Position numbers and translations under genes: made by a program
DNA from: UBA5614 sp034678545
Lineage (GTDB): Bacteria; Cloacimonadota; Cloacimonadia; Cloacimonadales; Cloacimonadaceae
Assembly (NCBI GenBank): GCA_034678545.1
Contig: JAXDBS010000054.1
Coordinates: forward strand, 1 to 50,675
Direction: 5' to 3'
DNA length: 50,675 nucleotides
Part shown: positions 1 through 8,917 of the stretch, piece after piece
How positions within the stretch are numbered: position 1 is the stretch's first letter
Layout: every line of letters starts with the position of its first letter
Notes under the pieces: generated by a model
The model's input: the letters and a program-made list of their open reading frames with translations, nothing else
The model's database searches: none
What the model was told of the DNA's origin: nothing

Positions 1-1
1 G

Positions 2-127
2 GGGGAGAACACCCTGGTCTGGAACGGCACTGACAGCAGCGGCCAGCGCGTGGCCAGCGGCCTGTATTTCTACAAGCTGACTGCCAACGGCCGGACCGAA
101 ACCCGCAAAATGATGCTGATGAAATAA
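2..127 (+). CDS. C-terminus of a secreted protein with FlgD-like/sorting-type domain (partial)
   Basis: The window opens inside this gene. The last 41 codons are visible in frame 2 and end in TAA. They read as a beta-sandwich tail with the pattern W-N-G-T-D-x-x-G-x-x-V-A-S-G-L-Y-F-Y-K-L followed by a basic K-M-M-L-M-K end. This is the typical C-terminal domain of secreted or surface proteins in Cloacimonadota, Bacteroidetes and relatives (FlgD Ig-like fold, type IX-like sorting tail). The passenger domain lies outside the window, so the function is unknown. An intrinsic terminator follows 19 bases after the stop. Confidence 0.75.
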   Translation, partial: GENTLVWNGTDSSGQRVASGLYFYKLTANGRTETRKMMLMK

Positions 128-146
128 TCCTGATCCATCTTAACAG

Positions 147-178
147 GGGCGCTGCCTGGCCGGGCAGTGCCCTTTTTT
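147..178 (+). terminator. Intrinsic terminator after the partial secreted-protein gene
   Basis: Ten-base stem (GGGCGCTGCC with GGCAGTGCCC, one G-T pair), six-base loop, then six T residues. It closes the transcription unit of the upstream partial gene. Confidence 0.85.
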
Positions 179-280
179 ATCACCCTGTCACACATCCTCA
201 CCCGGACCACATTTTCCATTGATTCATCCGCCGGGAGATTGGTGCCGGAGCATGCTTCCGGAGAGCGGAAAACTTTTCTA

Positions 281-322
281 TTGACTAACTGAGGCAGGTT
301 TCATTTTATTGCATCAATAAAA
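281..322 (+). promoter_or_regulatory. Candidate promoter with overlapping inverted repeat
   Basis: A TTGACT -35 box (281-286), a 17-base spacer and a TTTTAT -10 box (304-309) lie upstream of the response regulator. The -10 box overlaps a perfect 8-base inverted repeat (TTTTATTG-CAT-CAATAAAA, 304-322), which could be an operator. This is inferred from sequence only. Confidence 0.4.
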
Positions 323-343
323 CTTTTTATCAGAGGTGGGATA

Positions 344-700
344 ATGCCGGTTCGAATTCTCATGGTGGATGATGACAGACTCTTAAGGGAAGTGGTCGGG
401 GAATACCTCGTGAATCACGACTATGACGTGGATCCCGCAGAAAGCGGAGAGGAAGCCCTTGCCATGTTTGAAGCGGGAAAATATCAGCTGGCCTTGATAG
501 ATCTGGTGATGCCCGGCATGAACGGTCTGGAACTGATGGAAAAACTGATGACCCTGGATCCCAAAATCTACTGCATCATCATGACCGGCTATCCGACCAT
601 TGAAAGCGCCTACAAAGCCATGGTGGACGGAGTGTCAGACTATATAATCAAGCCCTTCCAATTATCAGAACTGCTGGAAACGGTACAGAAATACACCTGA
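344..700 (+). CDS. Stand-alone response regulator receiver domain protein
   Basis: A 118-residue single-domain CheY-type receiver. The acidic pocket is D9-D10-D11, the phospho-acceptor is D53 in the L-I-D-L-V-M-P strand, the switch threonine is T81 and the conserved lysine is K103 before P-F. There is no output domain, so it should act by protein-protein contact after phosphorylation by a histidine kinase that is not encoded in this window. The ribosome-binding site AGGTGGG is well placed before the ATG. It sits alone upstream of an acetyltransferase-like gene with a 16-base gap, so the two may be co-transcribed. The partner kinase and target are unknown. Confidence 0.92.
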   Translation: MPVRILMVDDDRLLREVVGEYLVNHDYDVDPAESGEEALAMFEAGKYQLALIDLVMPGMNGLELMEKLMTLDPKIYCIIMTGYPTIESAYKAMVDGVSDYIIKPFQLSELLETVQKYT

Positions 701-716
701 CCCCCGCCGCCTCGAT

Positions 717-1628
717 GTGAACATGATCACATGCAGCCTGGTTGATCCTGATCAGGCCTATTCCCTCAATCCTACATTGCCGGTCTGGTTTCATCCTGTC
801 TGGATGAGAGGGATCGCCGCCCTGCACAAGATCCGGGCGCAAACCCTGGTCTGCTGGAGAAACGACAATCCCTGCGCCTTCCTGCCGCTGTATGAGAAGC
901 GGTTCATCTCGCTGAAGAAGGCTTACAATCCGGTTTTGGTTTATTACAGCCCGCTCTTCTTTGCCCTGCCGGCCCGCAAGCAACCCAACCGCGAACTGCT
1001 CCAGCAATATGAGATCAGCAAGAAAGCCTGTGAATTTCTCGCCGGCCAGTACCACCGAATCTCGCTCAACCTCTGTCCCCGCAACCTGGATATCCGCGGC
1101 TTCAGGGAAAACGGGTTCAGAGCTGTCCCCCATTACACTTTTATCAAAGACCTTTCGCAGCAGGGGGATTTTTTCATCGGGGAAATGGCCAAACTCCGTA
1201 ACGCCCGACAGGCTGGCTACATTTTCAGCCGGGGTTTTGAGCCCGGTCGGCTGCTCGATCTGGTATTTCAGATGAATACCCGCAAAAGCCATCCTTTCCC
1301 CTTCGGGCGTGCTTCCCTGCTCGGTCTGCTCGGTGATCTGCATGCGGCCGGGCTGATCGAGCAACATAACGTAAAGCTTGAGGACAGGACTGTAAGCTCT
1401 ATCCTGATTATCGAGGGCAAAGGCGACACTTGCTATGGCTGGATGACCGCGGCGGAGCCGGATGACATGCGCAAAGGCGCTGCTGTCCTGCAGTTTTGGG
1501 AGTTGTTTCAAACGCTTTCCGGCAGGTACGCCTTTCTCGATCTGTGCGGGGCCAACAGCAAAGGACCTTCGCGCCTCAAAGCGGCTTTGGCCGCGGATCT
1601 GAAGCTGTTTTTCCAAATCCTCAAATAG
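717..1628 (+). CDS. FemAB/GNAT-like acyltransferase family protein, unknown substrate
   Basis: A 303-residue soluble protein beginning with GTG at 717; an in-frame ATG at 723 is an alternative, and neither has a strong Shine-Dalgarno. The layout suggests a duplicated GNAT-like fold of the FemAB type: an N-terminal W-F-H-P-V-W patch, a central K-L-R-N-A-R-Q-A-G-Y segment, and a C-terminal strand-helix ending in A-N-S-K-G-P-S-R-L-K. Such proteins transfer aminoacyl or acyl groups, some of them in cell-envelope assembly, but no catalytic residue can be assigned here. A D-Ala-D-Ala ligase gene follows, but a promoter-like sequence lies between them. Confidence 0.6.
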   Translation: MNMITCSLVDPDQAYSLNPTLPVWFHPVWMRGIAALHKIRAQTLVCWRNDNPCAFLPLYEKRFISLKKAYNPVLVYYSPLFFALPARKQPNRELLQQYEISKKACEFLAGQYHRISLNLCPRNLDIRGFRENGFRAVPHYTFIKDLSQQGDFFIGEMAKLRNARQAGYIFSRGFEPGRLLDLVFQMNTRKSHPFPFGRASLLGLLGDLHAAGLIEQHNVKLEDRTVSSILIIEGKGDTCYGWMTAAEPDDMRKGAAVLQFWELFQTLSGRYAFLDLCGANSKGPSRLKAALAADLKLFFQILK

Positions 1629-1658
1629 TACATTTACACCTCCCCTTGAATATAAATC

Positions 1659-1687
1659 TTGACACAATATCTGATTGCAGCTTTAAT
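1659..1687 (+). promoter_or_regulatory. Candidate sigma-70-type promoter upstream of ddl
   Basis: Perfect TTGACA -35 (1659-1664), a 17-base spacer and TTTAAT -10 (1682-1687), in an AT-rich gap about 45 bases before the ddl start. Probably the main promoter of the ddl to outer-membrane-protein run. Confidence 0.55.
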
Positions 1688-1731
1688 ATGTAAAAGTAAC
1701 ATCAACCGGAGAAATCCGGGAAGGCTGATAT

Positions 1732-2706
1732 TTGAAAATAGTGGTTTTGCTCGGCGGCAATTCGCCTGAACGGGATGTTTCGCTGGTCTCGGGAGCGGAA
1801 ATTGCCGGGCAACTGGTCAGGGATGGGCATGATGTGGTCAGTTTGGACCCGGCGGCATACCCCACCGGCCACGAAATGATCTCGGCTGTAAAGGCGGAAA
1901 GCCCAGCCCTGGTCTTTATCGCCCTGCATGGCGGAGAAGGCGAGAATGGAGTGGTTCAAGCCCAACTGACGGGGAGCCGCATTCCGTTCACCGGATCGGG
2001 TTTCAAAGCCAGCGCTGTGGCCATGGATAAGCTTCTGACCAAGCTGATGGCGTCCACGGCAGGGATTCCGGTCCCTGCCCATACCGTTTTGGAACTGGAT
2101 AAATTCGAAAACGGAGCGTACAGGGACGGCGGAGAGTATTTTGATAGGCTGGCCGGCCGGGAATCTGAACAGACGCTGGTACTCAAGCCTGCCGACGCCG
2201 GCTCTTCTGTGGGAGTACACATAGTTTCGGATACTTCGGAGTGGGATGAAGCTCTGGCCGACGCTTTCCGGTATTCCCGGCTCGTGCTTGCGGAGCAGTA
2301 CATTGCCGGACGGGAGCTTACAGTGACAGTGCTGGACGGAGAAGCCCTGCCCGTTGTAGAGATCAGGCCCCGACAGGGATTTTATGATTACCGGAATAAA
2401 TATAATAAGGGTAACACCGATTACGATGCCCCGGCAGCGCTGGAACCCGGTGAAAAGAGGCGGATCCAGGTCAAGGCCGTTCGGATGTGGCGGATTGTTA
2501 ACTGCTCCGGTTATGCCAGGATTGATTTCCGGTATGACGGGAAGACGTTTTATTTTCTGGAAGTGAATACACTGCCGGGCATGACGCCGCTAAGCCTTAC
2601 TCCGATGGCGGCCCAGGCGGCGGGTATCGACTTTGGCGGCTTGCTGGACAGGATCATCAGATCCGCTTTGCAAGCGTTCAAGAATACAAATAGGGAACAT
2701 TTATAG
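1732..2706 (+). CDS. ddl: D-alanine--D-alanine ligase
   Basis: ATP-grasp enzyme of 324 residues that joins two D-alanines for the peptidoglycan pentapeptide. The N-terminal L-L-G-G-N-S-P-E-R-D-V-S signature and the glycine-rich A-G-S-S-V-G-V loop are present. So is the C-terminal metal-binding E-V-N-T-L-P-G-M-T block, followed by the typical S-L-T-P-M-A tail. Length is normal for the family. The start is a TTG at 1732, chosen because M-K-I-V-V-L-L-G-G begins exactly there; the ribosome-binding site is weak. It leads with a short gap into an exported protein, so envelope synthesis and envelope proteins may be co-expressed. Confidence 0.93.
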   Translation: MKIVVLLGGNSPERDVSLVSGAEIAGQLVRDGHDVVSLDPAAYPTGHEMISAVKAESPALVFIALHGGEGENGVVQAQLTGSRIPFTGSGFKASAVAMDKLLTKLMASTAGIPVPAHTVLELDKFENGAYRDGGEYFDRLAGRESEQTLVLKPADAGSSVGVHIVSDTSEWDEALADAFRYSRLVLAEQYIAGRELTVTVLDGEALPVVEIRPRQGFYDYRNKYNKGNTDYDAPAALEPGEKRRIQVKAVRMWRIVNCSGYARIDFRYDGKTFYFLEVNTLPGMTPLSLTPMAAQAAGIDFGGLLDRIIRSALQAFKNTNREHL

Positions 2707-2714
2707 GAGGTATT

Positions 2715-3812
2715 ATGAGACGCGGCCTTATACTTGCTTTTTTGATCTTGGGGCTCTGTAGCTGGCTGGCAGCCCAAATAACGGTAAGCTGCTCGCCCGC
2801 GGAGATTTTTGTCAATTCACTCAGCACCAGCAGCTTTGATCCCATCAACCCGCAAAACCAGCCGCTGCTGACAGAACTTACCATTACCAATGTGGCTGAC
2901 CAACCCATGCAGTTCAGTTTGGGAATGCAGATCCATTGGAATGAGATTCTAATCGTTGACAATGTAACATTCACTTCCAGGCAGCCACTGCAGCCCAATC
3001 TGCCTTTGAAAATCAATAACAGGGACTTCATCTCGGGCCAGGCCGGGGCTAATTTCAACGATCCTGACGGCGATATCAGCATTGATAAGATAATAGAGAA
3101 AAGCACTATCCTCAGGGATGCCCTGCAATCCGGCTATTTTCCCGACGGGGCATTACGGTTCCAGTTCACGGTCGAGCCGCTGTCCGGCAGCAAGACTGCA
3201 GCCGAATCCAATACCGCTGAGTTTACGATCAGGATCAAGAACATCGACGCCATCTATCTGAGTTATCCGGGCAACCCGCTGGGACAGAAGCCGCCTTTCG
3301 TCAGTGTGCGGCCTGTCACTTTTCTCTGGAATTCGCTAAACACGGCTTATGATTTGAAAAACAGGGAATATCACATCGTTGTCCGGGAATTCGTCCAGGC
3401 TAATCCACCCAACAACAATTCCGTGGAAACGGGCGGCAGAAAGATACTGGACGCTGATCTGACCGGTAATGTTTATTCGGAATTCCTGCCCTTTCAGGAT
3501 AAGCACTTTTACGCGTGGCAGGTCAGCACTGAATTATACAACGAATATGGCGGCTCAGCCTCAAACCAGCTGAAAAGCGAATGGTATGTATTCCAATTTG
3601 CTGATACCCAATCTTCCGGCGTTGTAATCTCGCAACTCAGGCAGATCCTGGATTCTCTCAATAACAACGAGATCGACTCAATATTCGGGCAGGGATTTGA
3701 CGTGACGGGCGCTGTGATCTACGAAGGGCAGGTCTACACGGGCAAGGAAGCGGTGGATTTGGCCCGGACCCTGATCGGCAAGCAAATCGAAGTGGAAATT
3801 GCGGACTTTTAG
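2715..3812 (+). CDS. Exported protein of unknown function
   Basis: A 365-residue protein with a clear signal peptide (basic M-R-R, hydrophobic core to about residue 20, likely cleavage after A-A-Q). The mature part is strand-rich, with a central F-L-W-N-S-L-like block and alternating hydrophobics of the kind seen in periplasmic or surface beta domains. I recognise no family. AGGAGG is well placed. It sits 8 bases after ddl and 9 bases before a FecR-domain gene, and a large outer-membrane protein follows. This suggests an envelope-associated partner in that group. Confidence 0.8.
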   Translation: MRRGLILAFLILGLCSWLAAQITVSCSPAEIFVNSLSTSSFDPINPQNQPLLTELTITNVADQPMQFSLGMQIHWNEILIVDNVTFTSRQPLQPNLPLKINNRDFISGQAGANFNDPDGDISIDKIIEKSTILRDALQSGYFPDGALRFQFTVEPLSGSKTAAESNTAEFTIRIKNIDAIYLSYPGNPLGQKPPFVSVRPVTFLWNSLNTAYDLKNREYHIVVREFVQANPPNNNSVETGGRKILDADLTGNVYSEFLPFQDKHFYAWQVSTELYNEYGGSASNQLKSEWYVFQFADTQSSGVVISQLRQILDSLNNNEIDSIFGQGFDVTGAVIYEGQVYTGKEAVDLARTLIGKQIEVEIADF

Positions 3813-3821
3813 GAGAGTACA

Positions 3822-4502
3822 ATGAAAAAGACAGCGCTTATCCTAGTCATCCTGATGTCGTTCACCATACTGCTCTGTGCCGATCCGGTCGCCTATCTGA
3901 TGCAGACCAAGGGCTCGGTTCTGCTATACAGAAGCGACAGGACTGTTAAATTCAAAAACGGCGAGTTGTTGTACAACAAGGATGAGATTATCACCGGGGT
4001 CAGGTCTTACGCGGCAGTCAAGTATGCGGACGGAGCAGCCACCGTTAAGGTATTTCCCAATTCCATCCTTCGGCTTAACTCGACAAAGCAGAACAAGCAA
4101 CTTAATAAATCGGTGCTGCTGGATATCGGGGGTGTCTATTCCAGCATTGTGAACAGGATCAAAGGCGAGTATGAAGTCGAATCCCCCAACACCGTCGCCT
4201 CCGTCAAAGGCACCAGTTTTTTGATGCGGTACAACGCTGACAAGATCACATATGTTACGGTTTTAGAAGGCGAAGTCATGGTTAAAAACAAGATCAGCGG
4301 AAAGTCTGTGCTGGTAAAGCAGGGCATGACCGCCACGTCGGGGGAGGACGGGTCGGTCACGTTGGAAGAGACCACTCCGGATGATCTGTCCGAAGAGGAT
4401 CTCGAGCAGATCGATTCCGCAGCAGAAGAAGCTCTCCGCACAATCAGGATCCAGATCATCAATGAAAACGGAACCGTTAAGTACATTGATATAACCTATT
4501 AA
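3822..4502 (+). CDS. FecR-domain exported protein
   Basis: A 226-residue protein with an N-terminal signal peptide (M-K-K-T then hydrophobic, to about residue 20). The FecR domain follows: a G-S-V-L-L-Y strand, D-E-I-I-T-G, and the signature E-S-P-N-T-V-A-S-V-K-G-T-S-F near residues 120-135. The C-terminus is acidic and helical. FecR domains sense or bind at the cell surface; here there is no ECF sigma factor beside it. Instead it lies between an unknown exported protein and an outer-membrane protein, upstream of a CHASE2 cyclase. FecR-CHASE2-cyclase neighbourhoods are known in several phyla, so a role in envelope signalling is a reasonable inference. Confidence 0.88.
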   Translation: MKKTALILVILMSFTILLCADPVAYLMQTKGSVLLYRSDRTVKFKNGELLYNKDEIITGVRSYAAVKYADGAATVKVFPNSILRLNSTKQNKQLNKSVLLDIGGVYSSIVNRIKGEYEVESPNTVASVKGTSFLMRYNADKITYVTVLEGEVMVKNKISGKSVLVKQGMTATSGEDGSVTLEETTPDDLSEEDLEQIDSAAEEALRTIRIQIINENGTVKYIDITY

Positions 4503-4546
4503 ACGGATAATCCTAACCATGCTGCCATTATTAAGAGGATGACAAT

Positions 4547-6991
4547 ATGAAATTCCTGCTAACTATCCTTATCGCCATAACCGCTTCACTGTGCTCTGCT
4601 TTGATTGTAAACCATGTGCCTCCCAAAGCAATGGATCCAGAGCTGCAGACCGAGATCAGGGTTGAGATCATCCAGGGAATGGATGAGATATCGGAAGCTT
4701 ATATCATGTTCCGCACCCAGGGAACTGAAATCTATAATTTTACCGCTATGGAAAAAGCAGGCGCTGATGCGTTCTGGATGACAGGTTATCTGCCTGTCCC
4801 CACAGATCCTGAAAGCGGTTATGAGTACTACTTCAAGTTTGTACTGACCAACAACTCCATCGAGACTCATCCCAAAATCGAACCTGAGCAGAACCCCTAT
4901 TCTGTGCTGCCGGCCGGGAAAGGGGCCAGCGCCACGGAAGATTTCATACTCCTGAGTGACCAGGCTGTGATCCAGGCGAGCGACGGATATATTTTGGCGG
5001 TCTCCTGGTTTGCCTTAGAGGGGAGTATCGATCCGGGCACAATCAGGATTTTCGTTAACGGGCGCGATGTCACCAAACCTGCCATAATCATGCCCACAAT
5101 GATGTTGTATAAGGATATCTCACCCCAACCAGGCATCTACACTTCATATATCACTGCCAGGACCGTAGACGGCGACGAGATAAAATCAAGTGTTTGGTCG
5201 ACTGTGGTCAAGGGTGAAAAGGGTTTGCCCAAACTGCCCCTGAACCTGCGGGGCAGCCTTAATGCGGGGACCAGTGTCCTCTCCAGCAGCAGGGACGAGA
5301 ACGCCGCCACCTTTGGCAATGACCGGGATGACGGCTGGGCAAGCCTTGACCTGCACAGCGAGTATGAGAAACTCAAGCTGAGCTCATACACCTACATGTC
5401 CACCCTGCAGAGGGTAGATGCCCAGAATGTCAACCGGTTCAGGCTGGCAGTCATGCTGCCGGTCTGGGACAACTTCCTGGGAGACTACTCACCCTATCTG
5501 TCAAACCTGTCCATGAGCAACAAGAATATCAGGGGCATCTATTCCAGTTTTCATAGCCGGTATTTCGGTTTGTCCTTTGCCCATGGGGAAATGGTCCGGG
5601 CCGTCGACGGCAAGGAGGTGATTAATACAACCACCAAGGAGACAAACTACACTCCCGGCACCTTCAAGCAGGAAGCCATCGCCGCCCGCATGCGTCTGGG
5701 CAGCGAAAAAGGGTTTCAACTCGGATTTACCACCACACGCAACCGTGACATCATAAGTTCACTGGACGAAAGATATATCCTGCAGTACTCCAAGGCCGAC
5801 ACCATCCAGATGGTGTTTCCCAAGGACAACCTGGTCCTGAGCATGGATGCGCGGCTGTCAGCCCCCAACAACGAATTCGTGGTTGGGGTGGAAGGCGCCA
5901 GCAGCCTCTACAACTCCAATACGCTGCCAGGGCCTTTTACGACCGAAGATCTGGAGGAATACTTTGATACCGACACTTCCCTGAATCCAGCGGATTTTCA
6001 GGATATCTTCATAATCAACACCAACATGCAGCCCCTGCCCTTGTCATTTGACACTGACGACTGGCGGGAAAGCCTCTCCAGCCTCAGTTCCATGCTGGCC
6101 TGGCAGGCTTATATGCGGGGCAAACTGCTGGACAATACGTTCAATGTCCGCTACACTTCAACCGGATCAGCTTTCCGCGCCCTTAGCACCGGCTACCTGC
6201 AGAACGATGCAACCCAACTGACGGTTTCCGACAATTATAACTACAGGCAGTTCTTCTTCCTTTCCGGTGGCTATACGCAGAACAGGGACAATCTGAGCCG
6301 GGTGAAGATCGAAACCAACAACAACCAGAACATCTTCGGCCAAGCCATGCTGCGCCTCACCAGACTTCCGTATCTTTCTGTCTCCTATACAGTGAGTAAG
6401 GGGGAAAACGACCGCAACGATGAGATCGATATAACCGATCCGGCATTGTACTCGCCTTACGAACGGAATTCCAACCTCCTTTCCCTTGGTCTCGGATATG
6501 ATTTTGAGATGCTGCCCGTGGCGCCGACCAATGTTGAACTGGGCTGGCGTTCGGGATCCAGTTATGAAGAACGCGAAACCGCCGCCAAAGCCATGGCCAA
6601 ACAATATGAGTTAGACAACCAGAGCATCAGCTTGGGTTTGACCAGCCGGTTCAGGGACATTCCGCTGCGGACGCTGATCTCTTTTGCCAACAACCTTCAG
6701 GATGATGTCCTGCTGGATGCCCAGACTTCCAACTTCAATTTCCAGCTGCGCGGGGAATACCGCCTGCTTGGCGACAAGGTCAATCCCTGGGCGGAGTATC
6801 GCCTTACCAGTTTGGGCGGCGACCAGGATAAGCAATCCTACAACTACATAACGTTTGGTGTTAACACAAGGCCGCTCAAGGACACCTTTGTTTCTACCGA
6901 TCTGGGCTGGCAGATCTATGGCAACAAGGATACGGAGCAAAAAGATTACACCCGCACTATCTGGCGGCTCACGCTGTCCCAAAGATTCTAA
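4547..6991 (+). CDS. Large outer-membrane beta-barrel-like protein with N-terminal beta domains
   Basis: An 814-residue exported protein. A signal peptide (residues 1-18) is followed by Ig/Big-like beta modules to about residue 240. The long C-terminal half has alternating polar and aromatic strands (R-Y-T-S-T-G-S, Y-L-S-V-S-Y, L-G-L-G-Y-D-F) and ends in phenylalanine (L-T-L-S-Q-R-F), as expected for an outer-membrane barrel. No characterised family is recognised. It is third in the exported-protein run, with a ribosome-binding site AGAGGATG, and is followed by a terminator hairpin. Possible roles are anchor or channel for the FecR-domain neighbour. Confidence 0.75.
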   Translation: MKFLLTILIAITASLCSALIVNHVPPKAMDPELQTEIRVEIIQGMDEISEAYIMFRTQGTEIYNFTAMEKAGADAFWMTGYLPVPTDPESGYEYYFKFVLTNNSIETHPKIEPEQNPYSVLPAGKGASATEDFILLSDQAVIQASDGYILAVSWFALEGSIDPGTIRIFVNGRDVTKPAIIMPTMMLYKDISPQPGIYTSYITARTVDGDEIKSSVWSTVVKGEKGLPKLPLNLRGSLNAGTSVLSSSRDENAATFGNDRDDGWASLDLHSEYEKLKLSSYTYMSTLQRVDAQNVNRFRLAVMLPVWDNFLGDYSPYLSNLSMSNKNIRGIYSSFHSRYFGLSFAHGEMVRAVDGKEVINTTTKETNYTPGTFKQEAIAARMRLGSEKGFQLGFTTTRNRDIISSLDERYILQYSKADTIQMVFPKDNLVLSMDARLSAPNNEFVVGVEGASSLYNSNTLPGPFTTEDLEEYFDTDTSLNPADFQDIFIINTNMQPLPLSFDTDDWRESLSSLSSMLAWQAYMRGKLLDNTFNVRYTSTGSAFRALSTGYLQNDATQLTVSDNYNYRQFFFLSGGYTQNRDNLSRVKIETNNNQNIFGQAMLRLTRLPYLSVSYTVSKGENDRNDEIDITDPALYSPYERNSNLLSLGLGYDFEMLPVAPTNVELGWRSGSSYEERETAAKAMAKQYELDNQSISLGLTSRFRDIPLRTLISFANNLQDDVLLDAQTSNFNFQLRGEYRLLGDKVNPWAEYRLTSLGGDQDKQSYNYITFGVNTRPLKDTFVSTDLGWQIYGNKDTEQKDYTRTIWRLTLSQRF

Positions 6992-7007
6992 TGAAGATCA
7001 TGATATC

Positions 7008-7033
7008 GGGCTGGAAGCGGTTCCAGCCCTTTT
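7008..7033 (+). terminator. Intrinsic terminator between outer-membrane gene and cyclase
   Basis: Perfect nine-base stem (GGGCTGGAA with TTCCAGCCC), GCGG loop and four T residues. It should end most transcription of the exported-protein run before the cyclase, or act as an attenuator, since no clear promoter is visible in the remaining 33 bases. Confidence 0.75.
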
Positions 7034-7066
7034 GTTTAAACCGATGAAGGATGATTTGGACCGGGC

Positions 7067-8917
7067 ATGAATCATTTTAGGCGGCTGCTGATCCCTGTGG
7101 CGGTCTTCATCCTGATCCGCTTCCTTTTCCAGCTTCATCTGCTGGAAAACCTGGAGCACAAGGCGCAGGACATGCTGTTCAGGATCAGGGGCTCCCTGCC
7201 CGTCACAGACAGCGTAGTCATCGTTGCCATAGACGATGAGACCTATCAGGATTACCGGGCTCTGCCTTTTCCTCGCGAAATTCATGCCCGCCTGATCAGG
7301 AACCTGAATCTGGCCGGGGCGCGCCAGATCATTTTTGACCTGGAATTCACCGAGGTGTCCAGTCCCTATGCGGATTCCGTCCTGGCCGAAACCGCTGCCC
7401 TGGCGGGGAACGTGATCTTCGCGGGAAAATTCCTTACCCATCCCCAAAATCCGGATCAAAAGCAGATCCTGACCCCGATCCACAGCATTTTCAACCAGCA
7501 TCTGAATTGGGGTACGGTCAATGTCCCCATGGACTGGGACGGATACATCAGGGAGTATTCCCTGTATGAGAATCTCGGCCGGGAAAGGTATTATTCCCTG
7601 GGGGTGGCCGCCCTCGCGAACAGCCGGGTTTACCGTTCCGACTGGAAGCCGGGCGTGAGCCTGGTCAACCGCCAGCTCAAAGTGGCGGGTCATTCCATTC
7701 CGATCGCCCGCGACAGGTTTGCCCTCATCAACTATTTTGGCCCGGCGGGGACCTTTAAGCACATACCTTATTCCCAGGTGATTGACGATTCTTCAGTGAC
7801 GATGGCCGGACTGGATCTGGACGCTTTTTACGGTCTGGCTGCGGCCGGCGCCTTCCGCGGCAAAACTGTCCTCATTGGCGCCACAGTTGAGGAGGAGCAC
7901 GACAAATTCGACACTCCCTTCCTCTCCTCCAACCGCACCTCAGGAGTCGAGATACACGCCAATTTCCTGGAAATGGTGCGTCAGCGGAAATACCTTTACA
8001 GGCCAAATCCCTGGCTCTTTCTTCTGATTGAATTGAGCCTGGCAATCGGCCTGTTTTTCCTGCTGAGCTGGCTGCGCCCCCAGTGGTCTATCCCGGTTGC
8101 CCTGGCTCTGGTTATTCTCTTCTTTCTAACGGCCCTGTTCCTGTTTTTCCATTTCTATTTGCTCATTGCTTATCTTGAGCTGGTGCTACTCACGGCGTTC
8201 CTGTATGTTGCCGCGCTGGTTGTCAACTACCTGAAAGCGCAGAAGGAAAAGAAATTCATCAAAAACGCCTTTCAGCAATACCTTGCCCCGGAGCTCGTGG
8301 AGGAACTCATCCGCCATCCGCAAAGCCTCAAATACGGCGGCTCCATGCAGGAGATAACAGTCCTCTTTTCCGACATCCGGTCCTTTACCGCTTATGCTGA
8401 TAAGCACAAACCGGAGGAGACGGTCCTGATCCTCAAGGAATACCTCACCGCCATGGCGGATACCATTATCCGCAATTCCGGCATCGTGGATAAATTTGTC
8501 GGTGACGAGATCATGGCTTTGTACGGAACCCCCGTCCCCCACAAAGATCATGCTTTGCAGGCCTGTAAGACGGCTTTGGAAATGCGGAGCGAGTTGTCCC
8601 GCCTGCAGGAGAAATGGAAACAGCAGGGCAGGGACGGCTTTGACATTGGCATTGGGATTAATACCGGTGTCGCAGTAGTGGGGAATCTTGGCTCTGAACA
8701 GATCTTTGATTATACCGCCATTGGCGACACAGTCAATCTGGGAGCCCGCCTGGAAGGCCTGAACAAGGAATACGACACAGCCCTCAGGATCATTATCACC
8801 CAGTCCACCTATGACCAGGTCAAGGACAAGATCAAGGCAAATTTTCTAGCCGACGCCAATATCCGGGGCAAGGACCAGCCGGTGACGATCTATGAACTGC
8901 TGGGCCTGAAAACCTAA
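7067..8917 (+). CDS. CHASE2-domain class III adenylate cyclase
   Basis: Membrane-bound sensor cyclase of 616 residues. There is an N-terminal transmembrane segment (about 7-25), an extracytoplasmic CHASE2 sensor (about 30-310), and three membrane helices (about 315-388). The cytoplasmic cyclase domain is about 425-585. Catalytic positions are visible: metal-binding D436 (F-S-D-I-R-S-F) and D480 (V-G-D-E-I-M-A), substrate lysine K476, D554 in G-D-T-V-N, N557 and R561. K476 with D554 favours ATP, so the product should be cyclic AMP. It follows the FecR, outer-membrane and exported genes, and FecR-CHASE2-cyclase association is recurrent in other genomes. The ligand and the cAMP receptor are not in the window. 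Confidence 0.95.
   Translation: MNHFRRLLIPVAVFILIRFLFQLHLLENLEHKAQDMLFRIRGSLPVTDSVVIVAIDDETYQDYRALPFPREIHARLIRNLNLAGARQIIFDLEFTEVSSPYADSVLAETAALAGNVIFAGKFLTHPQNPDQKQILTPIHSIFNQHLNWGTVNVPMDWDGYIREYSLYENLGRERYYSLGVAALANSRVYRSDWKPGVSLVNRQLKVAGHSIPIARDRFALINYFGPAGTFKHIPYSQVIDDSSVTMAGLDLDAFYGLAAAGAFRGKTVLIGATVEEEHDKFDTPFLSSNRTSGVEIHANFLEMVRQRKYLYRPNPWLFLLIELSLAIGLFFLLSWLRPQWSIPVALALVILFFLTALFLFFHFYLLIAYLELVLLTAFLYVAALVVNYLKAQKEKKFIKNAFQQYLAPELVEELIRHPQSLKYGGSMQEITVLFSDIRSFTAYADKHKPEETVLILKEYLTAMADTIIRNSGIVDKFVGDEIMALYGTPVPHKDHALQACKTALEMRSELSRLQEKWKQQGRDGFDIGIGINTGVAVVGNLGSEQIFDYTAIGDTVNLGARLEGLNKEYDTALRIIITQSTYDQVKDKIKANFLADANIRGKDQPVTIYELLGLKT

Noticed and set aside
648..1667. Minus-strand open frame opposite the FemAB-like gene
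   Set aside because: Shadow frame; it also overlaps the end of the response regulator and has no family features.
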